In this document: positions 33,481-43,213 of the stretch, in pieces
How the letters are laid out: each line of letters opens with the position of its first letter
Position numbering within the stretch: position 1 is the first letter of the stretch
DNA from: Symsagittifera roscoffensis
Lineage: Eukaryota; Xenacoelomorpha; Acoela; Convolutidae
DNA: 64,000 bases
Direction of reading: 5' to 3'
NCBI RefSeq assembly: GCF_963678635.1
Contig: NC_087068.1
Span: 46,143,785 to 46,207,784 of the forward strand
Translations under genes and position numbers: made by a program
Notes under the pieces: generated by a model
What the model saw: only the letters and a program-made list of their open reading frames with translations
Databases searched by the model: none
What the model was told of the DNA's origin: nothing

Positions 33481-34016
33481 AGGACAACAGATTTTGAAGA
33501 AAAATGACAAAAAAAAACAAAAAAAACGCAAAAACTTTCATCAAAACTTTTATTTATGTTCTTAATCGCCCTTTTTTGGAAAGGTAGAAAATTGTAGGCT
33601 AAAAAATCAAGACAAAGAATTTCTTTCGATCATTAAAAATGGATGCGTTTGAAAGACAAGTGTGTTGTCACACTTGACCTTCACGGGCGTTATTTGAGGT
33701 AGCCAAAATGAGTAGCAAAAAAATCTACGCCATAGCTCCCTCTAACCTTCTCACAAAAACAACAAATGTATACCTTGATCTATACTGGTTGCCGAAAATA
33801 GATGATCAGAAGAGGTTTTGCAGAATTCCTATTTCTTAATGACATCGAGACATCTAGAAAGCACTTAAACTAGAAAAATCGGGGTTATAGAGTGTAAAAG
33901 TCATGTTGACTTCTATGATTGTATAAATTTCATAGAGATTTTCTTGCCTTGGTTAGGTTTCAAATTCAACCAAGCAGATCCGTTCAACCAAAAAATCCGG
34001 CTTTCATTGTTAAAAC
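33481..34016. other. No gene; spacer upstream of the second His/Gly-rich gene
   Basis: AT-rich, without a coding frame. Presumably contains upstream regulatory DNA of the gene at 34073, but no specific site can be named. Confidence 0.4.
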
Positions 34017-34024
34017 TTTATAAG
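34017..34024 (+). promoter_or_regulatory. TATA-like box of the 34073 gene
   Basis: TTTATAAG lies 49 bases before the ATG. This fits a start site near 34047 and a short leader (about 25 nt). Confidence 0.45.
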
Positions 34025-34072
34025 GCTGCTTTTCGTGTTTTTTTTTCTTACTAATTTACACAAAACGAAATC

Positions 34073-34267
34073 ATGTCCTTTCACTGGGGTTGGGATCACC
34101 ATAGTGGTCATCACGGTGGCCATCACGGGGGTCACCACAGTTCCTATGGCCATCATGGACATCATGGACACCATGGAGCCACCAGACGATACGACAGATC
34201 CCCATCGCCAAGGGGAAGGAGAGGAAACAGAGGTGCCGGTCGACGAGGAAGGGGCCGAAGGCGATAA
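34073..34267 (+). CDS. Small His/Gly-rich protein with an Arg-rich tail (paralogue of 15543)
   Basis: 64 residues, intronless. Residues 4-35 consist of His/Gly/Ser repeats (HHGGHHGGHHSSYGHHGHHG). Residues 36-64 are Arg/Gly-rich and contain SPSPRGRRGNRG and RRGRGRRR. The design matches the 133-residue protein at 15543: metal-binding-like repeats followed by a nucleic-acid-binding-like basic tail. The repeat codons are also similar (GGACATCATGGACACCATGG), so the two are paralogues and this one is shorter. The ATG has an AAATC context, a TATA-like box lies 49 bases upstream and AATAAA signals follow within 50 bases. A compact, highly basic product could act like a sperm nuclear basic protein; that is speculation. 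Confidence 0.7.
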   Translation: MSFHWGWDHHSGHHGGHHGGHHSSYGHHGHHGHHGATRRYDRSPSPRGRRGNRGAGRRGRGRRR

Positions 34268-34303
34268 ACGAATCTCCTATTCCGACGACTTCAACTGCAT
34301 GTT

Positions 34304-34317
34304 AATAAAAAAATAAA
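34304..34317 (+). terminator. Two AATAAA polyadenylation signals
   Basis: AATAAA at 34304 and again at 34312, 37 and 45 bases after the TAA of the 34073 gene. Confidence 0.75.
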
Positions 34318-34661
34318 CTTTAAATACTTTAACTATTTTAGCGACTAACCTTGTAATCAGTTGGAGTTCAAAGCGGTGCTGAAAACTTAAGTTTGTGCCA
34401 CTTTTGGGCTTGTTTTTAATCTGCGGTGGTACAGTATAGTTGTCATGTTCTATTAATTTAGTGAAAAATGTTTTGCAACTAAGACTTGTTCATGTCAAAT
34501 TTTATTTGTTCATACTATGGTAACGCTTCATTTTACAACTACGCAATTTAACTTTAGATCCTTAAGTTCTTAACCATATGAGACAAAGCCAAAAAACATG
34601 ATATTCTAGCGTTTTTACCCCCATTTTATTGAAAGGGGCTTACAGGTGACGTGACATTAAA
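34318..34661 (+). other. Spacer and probable 5' leader of the 951-residue gene
   Basis: No coding frame. GGGGCTTACAG ending at 34645 resembles a splice acceptor 16 bases before the ATG at 34662, so the next gene may have a 5' UTR intron. Confidence 0.35.
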
Positions 34662-37517
34662 ATGCGGGGTTCAAGCTACTCGAACAATTATTCTGAAGTT
34701 TATGAGGATAACAATCCACCAACATGGATTCCAAACAAACCACGAACAGAACATTCACCTCAAGATGCTGTGAGATTGAAGTCTCCAGAGGAAATGCATT
34801 GGAAAAATCCTGAAAGAAGAAGAATTCCTTCTAGGATGAGACAAAGCTCCAGACATGGTTCTAGTCGAGCCTCAAGTGTATATGAGGACCCTTTTAACTC
34901 TAAAGATGTTGAGTATCGCGAACAAGGTGTTTATGCAAACACCCGAGAGTTTAGAAGAGATCAGAAGCGTCAGGAACGAATGGAAAGGCATCGGAGGTTC
35001 CGTAAATCGGGGAACTACCAGCAAGTCGACGCAGATCAAGGACCAAGGCGCAGTCCAAGTAAAAGCTCCCAAGGATCCGGGGATTCAAGATGTTGCCGAT
35101 CTCCCACGTGTCGGGCATCACAGGTTCGCAGTCCCGAAGTCCAGATCCGAGGTTCATGGCAATCAGCACCCTCAGCCAACAACTACCAGGCAGTTTCGAG
35201 GCATCGCGAGTTCTCGGCGAACCGAACTTCAATTGAGCATGACGAATTTCGATCACAAACTGACGAGTCAACGAGTACTTCCAGTTGCAGCTGCGATGAG
35301 TGCTCAATGACTTTAGGTGATAAAAAATGTCACAATGGTCCCATAAGACACTCGCAAAATTTCTCCAACATGAGTCCAAGAAAAGTCCACTTCAATGACA
35401 ATCAGCATGACTCCCAGTACCAGCAACCGGGTCAATTTTTCAACAGAGGACAGGACCCATTTCAGCAAAACCAAGACTTTGATCAAATGTCTAGGACCAA
35501 CAGTCAAGGTGCTGCAAACAACTATCAACCGAATGTTCGAAATAACGGCAGATCTTTAAGTAGGAGCCCAAGAAACAATTTTCAAGGAAGAGTTGGCGAG
35601 CAGCAAAATGCACCGAATGATCAGTGTGACCCGAATTGCAGTAATCGGGAAAGTCAAGGGTTCTGGAACTCCAAAATGAATTCTGATCAAAAAATGATCC
35701 CAGCTATGACCAATCGATCAAACACTCCTCAACAGGTAAATGAAAACCAAGAAACACATTTTGCTGATGGTCAGAACCAACAAGGAAATGTAAATTCTAA
35801 TAACGGAGAAACAGTAAGTGCTTTTGCCAAAGGAACCAGACCCCCGTGTTTATGCCCACCTGGATGTCGGAGACAACCAATTTCGCCTTTCTTTTCACCC
35901 TGGCTAAATCGGACAATTCCGTCTCCTTTTTGCATGAGTACAACTCCGAGACATCATTTCGGACCGTATTCGGACCACTTGATCTATGAGAACGTTCGAC
36001 GCGGTAGTTTAAGCGATCGAAGTAGCCCAATTTGCAGAGCATATGGATATGGGTTCAATAGGTTCATTCCCTCGCCGAGATATCATTCACCGTATTTCGG
36101 CCAAAGATCAGTTTTCAGGGATAATTATAGCAATACTTCCTTCAATAAAGACGCAAATGGAGGTGTTAAGCTGGGAGAGAATAGTGGTAACGGAAATGCA
36201 ACCTCGCTCGGAACTGAAAATCAGAATTCCAGAAGAGGCGCTTCATCAGACGTAGGGCAAGATTTGCTAGGAAATGAAAATATGGATTTGACCGACATTC
36301 CGAGTCAAGACAGAGACGTAAAGCCGTCTTCATTCACTGAGAGCTCATTTCAAAATGAGAGTCCTCAGTTTAGCAGACAGGGCAATTCACCAATGCGCGT
36401 TACTGGATCTGTTATTGACGAGGCAAAGAAAAACGCTTGCGGAAATGATAGACATATAGCACATAAGCTATGTCTTCAAGGTCGTTATGACCCAAATGGA
36501 ACTCAGCGAAAGAGTCCAGATTATGATAATTTTGACCATAGTGATTGCAAACCGGAACCAGCATTCAAAGTCGACACCTACTCGCCTCGACGTTGGGGAC
36601 CCCCGGCAGAAGATGGAATGACGTTGAACCCACAATGCCCATATAGGAAAAACTCTGGTTCCCGAGATTTGACAGCTCCGCCGATAAACCATTACCGAAG
36701 TGACCCGAATGAATTCCGACCAAAACCGAGTCCAAGGTCGAGTAACAGCAGCCCCCGAAGAGAATTCGATTATCACCAGAAGATTACTTTTGACGGTACT
36801 GATTTAAAGTCCTCAATTCCTAAAAGCGTTGCAAGTGACCTTCGAACTTCATCGAGCTATTACAGTTCAAACTTGACTGATCCTGCGACTATCTCGACCA
36901 ATGGCGACCACCCGACAAACAGTGCTGATAACAACTCGGCGATCACAACTAGTTTCCGAGATAGCGATGTTGCCAGTGAGCATAACTTTGCCGTACCGAG
37001 CAGAAATCCGACAAGTTTAGGTCAAAATTCTGGGAACTTTAGTCAAAGTTCAGTAAATTTGAGCCAAAACTCAGCCAGTTTTAATCAAATTGGCTCTATC
37101 GATCCCAATTCTGACACACAATATGTGACAATGTCAGCTAATCAACCGGGGAGCATAGAAGTGCCAATCACACCTAAAGGATCTGGCGAACCCAGTAAAG
37201 TAATAGTTGAGTTACGAATCTCAAACGACAGACCGTGCAGTTGTCCGACGGAGGACAGAGCCGAAAGTCCCCAACCACCTGGTCAAAGTTTGGGCGGACC
37301 TCCTAAAAGTACTTGGAAGGCTCCAAAAAGTATGAAAGAGAAAACAGAATTGTTTACTTTGAGTTCGGGAGGGGGTAGATGTCAGTCGAAAGGGACGAAT
37401 GAGTGGATTCCCGCGACACATGCAATGACCGGGGTCGGACACAGGGAACCACCCTTTTTTGGGTACAGACGAGCAGTGACGCCTAAAATACCCCGCGCCA
37501 AGACGACTATGGGATAA
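34662..37517 (+). CDS. 951-residue intrinsically disordered Ser/Asn/Arg/Pro-rich protein
   Basis: An unbroken single-exon frame of 2,856 bases, by far the longest in the window. The ATG has A at -3 (ATTAAAATG). Residues about 50-145 are Arg-rich (RRRIPSRMRQSSRHGSSR). Small Cys clusters occur near 144-150 (CCRSPTC), 207-216 (CSCDEC), 395-403 (CLCPPGC) and 858-861 (CSCP). The middle and C-terminal thirds are Asn/Ser/Gln-rich with many SPR and SP motifs. There is no signal peptide, membrane segment or recognised fold; a short hydrophobic stretch (KVIVELRI) near 845 is the most ordered-looking part. The regular SP/RS content suggests phosphorylation and RNA- or cytoskeleton-linked scaffolding, which is inference only. 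It follows the His/Gly-rich gene on the same strand by 0.4 kb. I do not recognise the family. Confidence 0.85.
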   Translation: MRGSSYSNNYSEVYEDNNPPTWIPNKPRTEHSPQDAVRLKSPEEMHWKNPERRRIPSRMRQSSRHGSSRASSVYEDPFNSKDVEYREQGVYANTREFRRDQKRQERMERHRRFRKSGNYQQVDADQGPRRSPSKSSQGSGDSRCCRSPTCRASQVRSPEVQIRGSWQSAPSANNYQAVSRHREFSANRTSIEHDEFRSQTDESTSTSSCSCDECSMTLGDKKCHNGPIRHSQNFSNMSPRKVHFNDNQHDSQYQQPGQFFNRGQDPFQQNQDFDQMSRTNSQGAANNYQPNVRNNGRSLSRSPRNNFQGRVGEQQNAPNDQCDPNCSNRESQGFWNSKMNSDQKMIPAMTNRSNTPQQVNENQETHFADGQNQQGNVNSNNGETVSAFAKGTRPPCLCPPGCRRQPISPFFSPWLNRTIPSPFCMSTTPRHHFGPYSDHLIYENVRRGSLSDRSSPICRAYGYGFNRFIPSPRYHSPYFGQRSVFRDNYSNTSFNKDANGGVKLGENSGNGNATSLGTENQNSRRGASSDVGQDLLGNENMDLTDIPSQDRDVKPSSFTESSFQNESPQFSRQGNSPMRVTGSVIDEAKKNACGNDRHIAHKLCLQGRYDPNGTQRKSPDYDNFDHSDCKPEPAFKVDTYSPRRWGPPAEDGMTLNPQCPYRKNSGSRDLTAPPINHYRSDPNEFRPKPSPRSSNSSPRREFDYHQKITFDGTDLKSSIPKSVASDLRTSSSYYSSNLTDPATISTNGDHPTNSADNNSAITTSFRDSDVASEHNFAVPSRNPTSLGQNSGNFSQSSVNLSQNSASFNQIGSIDPNSDTQYVTMSANQPGSIEVPITPKGSGEPSKVIVELRISNDRPCSCPTEDRAESPQPPGQSLGGPPKSTWKAPKSMKEKTELFTLSSGGGRCQSKGTNEWIPATHAMTGVGHREPPFFGYRRAVTPKIPRAKTTMG

Positions 37518-37533
37518 ATAGAAACAAATTTGA

Positions 37534-37543
37534 AATAAATAAA
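37534..37543 (+). terminator. Overlapping AATAAA polyadenylation signals
   Basis: AATAAATAAA begins 17 bases after the TAA of the 951-residue ORF, which supports a short 3' UTR. Confidence 0.75.
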
Positions 37544-38533
37544 TAGATATTTAAAAGGCAAAGTTTTTGAATTTATACCATATCCTAAATTAATTGTTTC
37601 TTTTCAACAACCAAAAAAGTCTTCTCATAATGAAAAACTCAGCTCTACACTTAATAACGCTAGGGAATCCAATATAGCCAAAAAAAGAGAGAGTATTTCT
37701 TACATAATCGAGTTGAAAAGAGGGGATAGCTATGTTAAGGTTTTAGAAGGCTTCTCAAAAGATTGCACGAAAGCTGTTTTTAGGATGTGTTATTGATTTT
37801 GACAGTAAAAAACACTAAGCGTATGCGCTTTCATTTCAAGTTGGTCCGTCTTTACAAAGAAAAAATTTTTAGACGCTCTCTGTTTTTAAGTCCGTGTGCG
37901 CCTTTTTTGCAACGCCTGCCATGCAAGCTCAAAGTGGTTAATTTTCATATAAAAAAGAAATCAAAAAGCAGAATTATTGGATTCAGTAAAAGTGTTTGCC
38001 AATGAACTGAGAAGCAGATGTACACCACTTTTCGAAATTAATGAACTCTCTAAATTCATCGCCACCGTCTGATTAAAACGATTATAAACGCAGTTGCTGT
38101 TATCAAGTTTTTTTTTTACGTTCCTGCAACTTTTATCTCGAGCCGAGATTTCTCGAGCTCATTTTGAAGCAAATGCAAGAAGCAAAAAAACGTCAACTGT
38201 CCAATTCGCCAAATTTTGATTGTTTTGCTTAAAAGTTTTAATTTGACGAGGTTACTCAAAATTTCCTCAATTTCAAAGATTGGTAACTTGATTTTTTTGG
38301 ACCAAAGTTGGACTGAAGTTTTAGACCAAATTGTGGGCCAAGTATTTTGAAATCGCCGAATTTGAAACACGCAAGAAAACACAACTGACTGAACCGATAG
38401 TTCTTTTCGAGCCAGTACCCAAATCCACATGGGATCCTAACCGCTCAAACTGCCAAAAAAACAGTCCGCTGAAGTGGTCACCGGGTGTTTATTTTCAAAC
38501 TGAATAAAAATATGTACCGCAAAATGACCATAA
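37544..38533. other. Intergenic spacer upstream of the lectin gene
   Basis: No supported gene; frames at 37787-38005 (+) and 38116-38430 (-) look non-coding. TATAAACG at 38083 and AATAAAAATATG near 38503 are the only TATA-like strings, and neither can be assigned with confidence. Confidence 0.4.
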
Positions 38534-39002
38534 ATGTTTTCTGCTAAATTTTTACTCATCATACGAGTGATTTGCATCACTCACAGTTTGACTTGGCCGT
38601 GTCCCAAACTGAACATGACCTTGACCCGAGCACGAAGTCTGTTCTTAAACACGGAATATGGACACTACTTGGGATCATGCTTGAGAAGTGAATCTAAAGA
38701 TGGTATCTATGTTCTGTGCAAGGACGCAAACATGTGTGGCACTGAGGTCGATCTGGGCCCAAAACAGGACTCCAGCTCTGGAACCCGGCTGGATCCTAAA
38801 TTAAGAGAGGGTCCCTTGGATTGTCTGGTCTACGTGAGAGCGGGTGGAGATAGCAAGTGTCAGTGGCTGGAGAAAGAGTTGTTGTCCAGGGACTCTAATG
38901 ACTGCGTGGGCGTGACGTGTGAGGAGGGCAAATGTGTGGACAGACTGGGATACTTCGAATGTGTCACTAATGATGGTCATGATCGTTTTAACCAACAGTG
39001 TT
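38534..39002 (+). CDS. Secreted modular lectin-like protein, exon 1 (signal peptide, EGF-like)
   Basis: First coding exon. ATG 38534 opens a hydrophobic leader (KFLLIIRVICITHSLTW) typical of a signal peptide. A Cys-containing region (about residues 45-110) follows, then an EGF-like module from about residue 122: DCVGVTCEEGKCVDRLGYFE and a further Cys pair. Five EGF-type cysteines are visible here. The frame continues into TGTTGTAAGTCT, where GTAAGT at 39003 is a strong splice donor. The exon therefore ends after the first base of a codon. Reading through the donor would give only seven more residues before a stop, so splicing to exon 2 at 40188 is the sensible model. The product should be extracellular. 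Confidence 0.75.
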
Positions 39003-39280
39003 GTAAGTCTCAGCTGCTTGTATAACTCTCAATCTTTTTTTAAAACAGAAGAGAGCCACATCACAAGGAAAACATCACGCAACTTTTCTTTGGGATAAAA
39101 ACTGCGTGCTCTTTTTACCAGTTTTCTTCTTATCTTGCAGATTAACCTATAATTCAGAAATTTACCAGTTTTTCTTTTAACTTGCTAATTGATCCGGATC
39201 TGAAATAACTCCAAAAAATCAAGTGTGTACCGACACTAAAATTCGGTTTCTACCCGAAAGCCGTGCCAAATGAATTGGAT

Positions 39281-39570
39281 TAGGGGCGGAATGGATTTAT
39301 GAGGTGGCTGGAGTTGCGGACGCCTACCTACCTCAGGGATTCGACCCCCTCACCAACCAGAGTGTCCCCCCCCCCTTTGGTTTTATCTTATGGACATCCA
39401 TTTTAGACCGAATTTTTCTAAAAGCGCATTTGGCGCCAAAATATCCTAATTTTGAAGAGGAGCATGGAAAATCAATATGCTCGGCCTAAAAAAAAAGTCG
39501 ACAAAACTTACGACATTTTTTTGAAAATAAGCCCCCCCCCCTCCTCGAGAAAATCTTAGATCCGCCCTTG
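39281..39570. mobile_element. Diverged hAT-like MITE inside the lectin intron
   Basis: Begins TAGGGGCGGA and ends TCCGCCCTTG. The interior shares CCTCAGGGATTCGACCCCCT, a C tract and AAAAAAAGTCGACAAA with the MITE in the 2.12-kb array. It is much more diverged and shorter, so it is an independent, older insertion. No clear target duplication remains. Confidence 0.65.
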
Positions 39571-40187
39571 GCTGGGACAAAACAAATCTAGTTTAGAAAC
39601 TATTGTTTTAATTTAAATAATGAAAAAAATACTAAATTGAAGTAAAAAAATTAGCGTTTTCAATTTACAATTTTCGGATCGATGAGTTTTGATAATCGGA
39701 GAGAAACGTTTTTTCTTGCAATGGCTCAGCAAACAGATGTCGAATCTCTGTTCTATCCATTCTTAACAGCTTTTCTGATATGTTTCTGGGTTTCAAAACA
39801 CCCATTCTGGGTTTCAAAAGGAACAAAAGAAAAATCTTTGTTGCGAGGTTCTGCGACAACTATCCTCCCAGACTTGTTGAAAAATCAGCTGTAAACTCCA
39901 AGATTTTTTCGATTGTCTCGCGATGATTCTTGCCTCATAATTTCAGTTTATTTTTAATCAAATCAATGTCAATTTTTATTAAAACTATCTGCTAAGCCAA
40001 GATTTCAGTATTTTGGAATTGATTGTAATCATTTGTTGTTCTAATTTTTTCTAAAAATTAATTTTAACAGGGACAAATCATATTGATAAAATTTTTATAA
40101 CTTCTCTTTGTTTTATCATATTTTGTACTTAAAAGTTCACGAGCACAGGCATTTTAAATGCCCCATTAAATTGACAAGCTATTTAAG

Positions 40188-40828
40188 GGTCACAAGCTTG
40201 TCGTGAAACGGAGGGGTCGGATTCCGGTAGGACATCGCCCCAGCCGAGTACGACAGCACCGAAGTCGAGTTCAACAGCTTCAACCAGATTCTCGTCAATA
40301 TCCAGTGCAAAACTAGCTCCAGTTAGTTCTCACACTGAGTCTCCTTTGAAGTTCAGCTGGAGCGAATGGTCAGAATCCGATCTCAATCTGAAGGCAACTG
40401 ACACTGGATGGTACGAGTTTAGATCCAGGAGTTGTGTGAACAATAACGGAGAAATTGATGAGAGCAAATGCGTAGGAGATCCAATCGAAGTGATGCTGTC
40501 TCATGAATTCCAAGAGATCAAACTGGGATTTTACAATGCGCGTGAGTGGTGTCTAAGCTCAGGATCGACTTTGTTATCATACATAAAAAGCACTGAGCAA
40601 ACAGAGTTCGTCATGTCTGTAATGAATGAAATCAATGTGAATGAAATTTGGCTTAACGCGCACTGGGTAGACGGCAAACTCGTCGATCGTGACGGAGGAG
40701 TTATTCCTGTCACACCCGTCGATGATCCTGACCGAATGGCAAATCTTTGCGCTGTATTGGATCGCAAGAATTCTATCAAGTTTGAACAATGTAATCAGCA
40801 ATACTTTCTGGTATGCACCAAAAACTAG
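40188..40828 (+). CDS. Secreted modular lectin-like protein, exon 2 (TSP1-like and C-type lectin-like domain)
   Basis: Open from 40187 to TAG 40826 in the phase required by the donor at 39003. TTTAAG|GGTC at 40188 restores frame; a second in-phase AG ends at 40196. The exon encodes a Ser/Thr/Pro-rich linker, then a thrombospondin-1-like start (FSWSEWSESD ... RSRSCVNNNG). The C-type lectin-like domain follows: GFYNAREWCLSSGSTLLSYI, EIWLNAHWVDGKL, NLCAVLD and FLVC. The four canonical CTLD cysteines are present. The EPN/QPD and WND calcium-sugar motifs are not, so classical carbohydrate binding is doubtful. The whole protein is about 369 residues: signal, EGF, linker, TSP1, CTLD. A recognition or adhesion role outside the cell is likely. 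Another exon between the two cannot be excluded. Confidence 0.75.
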
Positions 40829-40895
40829 CCGAGTTGTCGACAAAAAAATTGAAAATCAGACACCAGAAAGAATTCTTGTTTTGTTCATTATTGAT

Positions 40896-41260
40896 TAGGG
40901 GTGGATTTAGGATGGAAAAGACGGAACCCCCCTCCCACCCAGAGTGATTTTGCCCCTCCGTTGACTATACCTTTTGGTACTTTTTGTGATATCCATTTTT
41001 CATCGACCAAATCTAAAATTTATCTCAAATCACCATTGGAGCCAATACAAGGGGGAGCACGCTCCAAAAAATATTTGCTTATCAAAAAAATCCTTAAAAC
41101 GCTATTTTCGACCGGTTTCTCAAAAATTGACAGGTGCAGAAAAAAAACTTGGGCAAAAAATTGTTTTTAGAGACCTCGCTAATTCATTTTCGATGTCGCC
41201 CTGAGTGTTGTTTTTTTGAAAAGTGGCTCCACTCTCGAGATAATCATAGATCCTTGTCGG
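40896..41260. mobile_element. Second diverged hAT-like MITE, just after the lectin stop
   Basis: TAGGGGTGGATTTAGG at the left, then TTTTGGTACTTTTTGTGATA and CCATTGGAGCCAATA blocks that align with the array MITE interior. The right end is decayed (ATAGATCCTTG). It lies 68 bases after the stop codon and may contribute to the 3' UTR or its end. Confidence 0.6.
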
Positions 41261-41399
41261 TGTAATTCATTCGCTGACGTACGTGAGCTCGATAGATTAT
41301 CGAAATCACCCTCACAATACTTTTCTCCAATAAATTCGTCAATTGGTCGAATAAATCAAGATAACCATAACTTTGCATTATTTATGAACCTGAACTAAA

Positions 41400-41610
41400 A
41401 ATATGTACATTCAAGATAGACAGTTGCTGTGTAAGTAGCACCGATTGATCCGACCAAATTCTTAACGAAAAATAAACGAACAAAAGACTTTTTTTCAATT
41501 CGTTTTTTCAAAATTCTGTTATTTTTTTTGTGCGAGGTGCAATGAAAGAAACTGATGAAGACCTGAAATTTAGGTATATTTGAAAGTCACAGTAAATTGA
41601 ACAAATCGTG
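41400..41610. repeat. Solo arm related to the 30.5-33.5 kb composite
   Basis: AGATAGACAGTTGCTGTGTA, AGTAGCACC and TGATCCGACCA, followed by GTGCGAGGTGCAATGAAA, align with the right arm at 33300-33465 in the same orientation. No mate was found nearby. A third, weaker relative is at about 57230-57290 (GGATAGCAGATTACCGTGCA). Confidence 0.55.
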
Positions 41611-43205
41611 AATCGGTTTTTGTCGAAAACGGGCCGGGATTTAAACAAAACAGAAAACTTCAGCAAACTTCTTTTGAAGAAATTTGTATTGAGTTTTGAA
41701 GTTTTTCTATTCCAGAAATGGCGCTACAAAATTTCAACAAACAAGTTTAGTAACGATTCATTGCTTGTCCTACTATAAAGAGTCTTTCTTTGATCGATCG
41801 AAATTATACTACAACTCAAAAATTTCAAACCCGTTTGACTCGGAACTGGAACAATTTTTTGATTTTTTTAAGGTCGTTTGAATCAGGGTTGAAAGGGCGT
41901 TGATATGATTTATCATTCTCTCCATCTCTATGAATGTGAGTGGTAAATTTTAAGTTCAAAAACAAAATAAACATGCTCGATTGCTTTAATCGTTCGAAGT
42001 TAGATCAAAAACCAAAAAATTTTTAACGAGTTTTTTTCAATACTGAGACAAAAGAAAAAACTACAGAGAAAAACTAAAAATCACACGAATACAAAGTTCC
42101 CCCCTATTTGCAAAGATTGGAATAAAAGCAGTAAAGGTTATTGTACCAGCTTTCTGATCACAAATTAGTCAATCAAAATTCATTATAGCAAAATTAAAAA
42201 ACAGTAAAAAGCAGATAAAATAGTAACAAAATACACCGTTTTTTAGAGACTTCTTTTAGGCTTCAAATTTGTCAAATAAAAAAATGTGACAACTAAACAT
42301 TAAATCGATCAAACTCACTATTGCATAAAAAAACATAAAAACTCAAAAAAAATTGGTTTTAATAAACTCAATTCTGTTATCTTTTCCTTTTTTTGAAAGT
42401 TTGAGTCGTCTAGTTCCTAAAGAAGTTTCTCCCATACGTTGAAAAAAGTGAAAAATTGACTTGAATGACGTCTTGATTTTCATTCTCTAATTTTTTTCGT
42501 CAATGAACTTATTTCCTGCCAGCTTTTACCAGTGCCAATTTAAAGTTGAAATGCTTGTATGATTTTTAGGAGCACTTCTAAAAAGAAGCTTTAGAACATG
42601 AACTTGGAACGAAGTGAAGATAGACACAAGTTTTTCTTTTTTTACCAGGAGAGTCTTCAACGCAATCAAAATTGAAAAAAAAAAGATGAATAACTCAACG
42701 GAATTTGTATGGGTAAACTTTTTTTTACAAAACAATAGGGAAAAGTTGCCAATTTTCAATGCTTCAGAAAACGTTGCGGTCCTGAAATGCCTTTTTAGCG
42801 GGTAAGTTTTCTATTTTGGAAAATCGTTAACAAAATAAACAGAAAAATTACCGTTTTCGAATCTCTTTTTCAAAAAGACTGCCATTTTTAGTAGTGAAAT
42901 GTTAAATCAAAATTTTTGACAGCAACAGTATTGTTGCCAAAATCAATTGTTCAAAACAAGTCCTCGAGAACATGATTACTACAAGGAAAATGCTCTGTGA
43001 TGTTTTTGTTCCAATCACGAAAAACTTGAAGCACTTTTCTTTTTTGTTGGTGTTTTTAAGGCAAAATGAAGTTTAATAAAATCGTTCAAATGAGATCAGG
43101 AATATGTCAGAGCATTCCCCTTCAATGTTGATTTCAGATGCAACGCAAATTTCTAAAACTTCCTATTTGTGTAAAAAAAAATTTTCGCGATAACCCACAA
43201 AAAAG

Positions 43206-43213
43206 TATAAAAG
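43206..43213 (+). promoter_or_regulatory. TATAAAAG box conserved in two array units
   Basis: TATAAAAG at 43206 and 44755, followed by AGTTTGGCCTACGG and then CACTATGAATG about 130-140 bases later. In later units the box is degenerate (CTAGAAAAG near 47535, TTAGAAAAG near 48975). Confidence 0.35.

Noticed and set aside
34035-34316. 93-residue ORF overlapping the His/Gly-rich gene in another frame
   Set aside because: Shadow of the CAC/CAT/GGN repeats; the 34073 frame has the better start context, the expected composition and a paralogue.
34855-35379. 140-150 residue ORFs on both strands inside the 951-residue gene
   Set aside because: Overlapping shadows of the long frame.
39300-39360. B-box-like GGGTCGAATCCC (minus strand) in the MITEs
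   Set aside because: Only a partial match, with no A box at proper spacing; the element's ends fit a hAT MITE, not a tRNA-derived SINE.
42614-42805. Similar 63-70 residue ORFs in array units (42614 and 44044) containing NNSTEFVWVNF
   Set aside because: Similarity follows from the DNA repeat. The antisense frame is equally conserved and later units break the frame, so this is not evidence of a gene.
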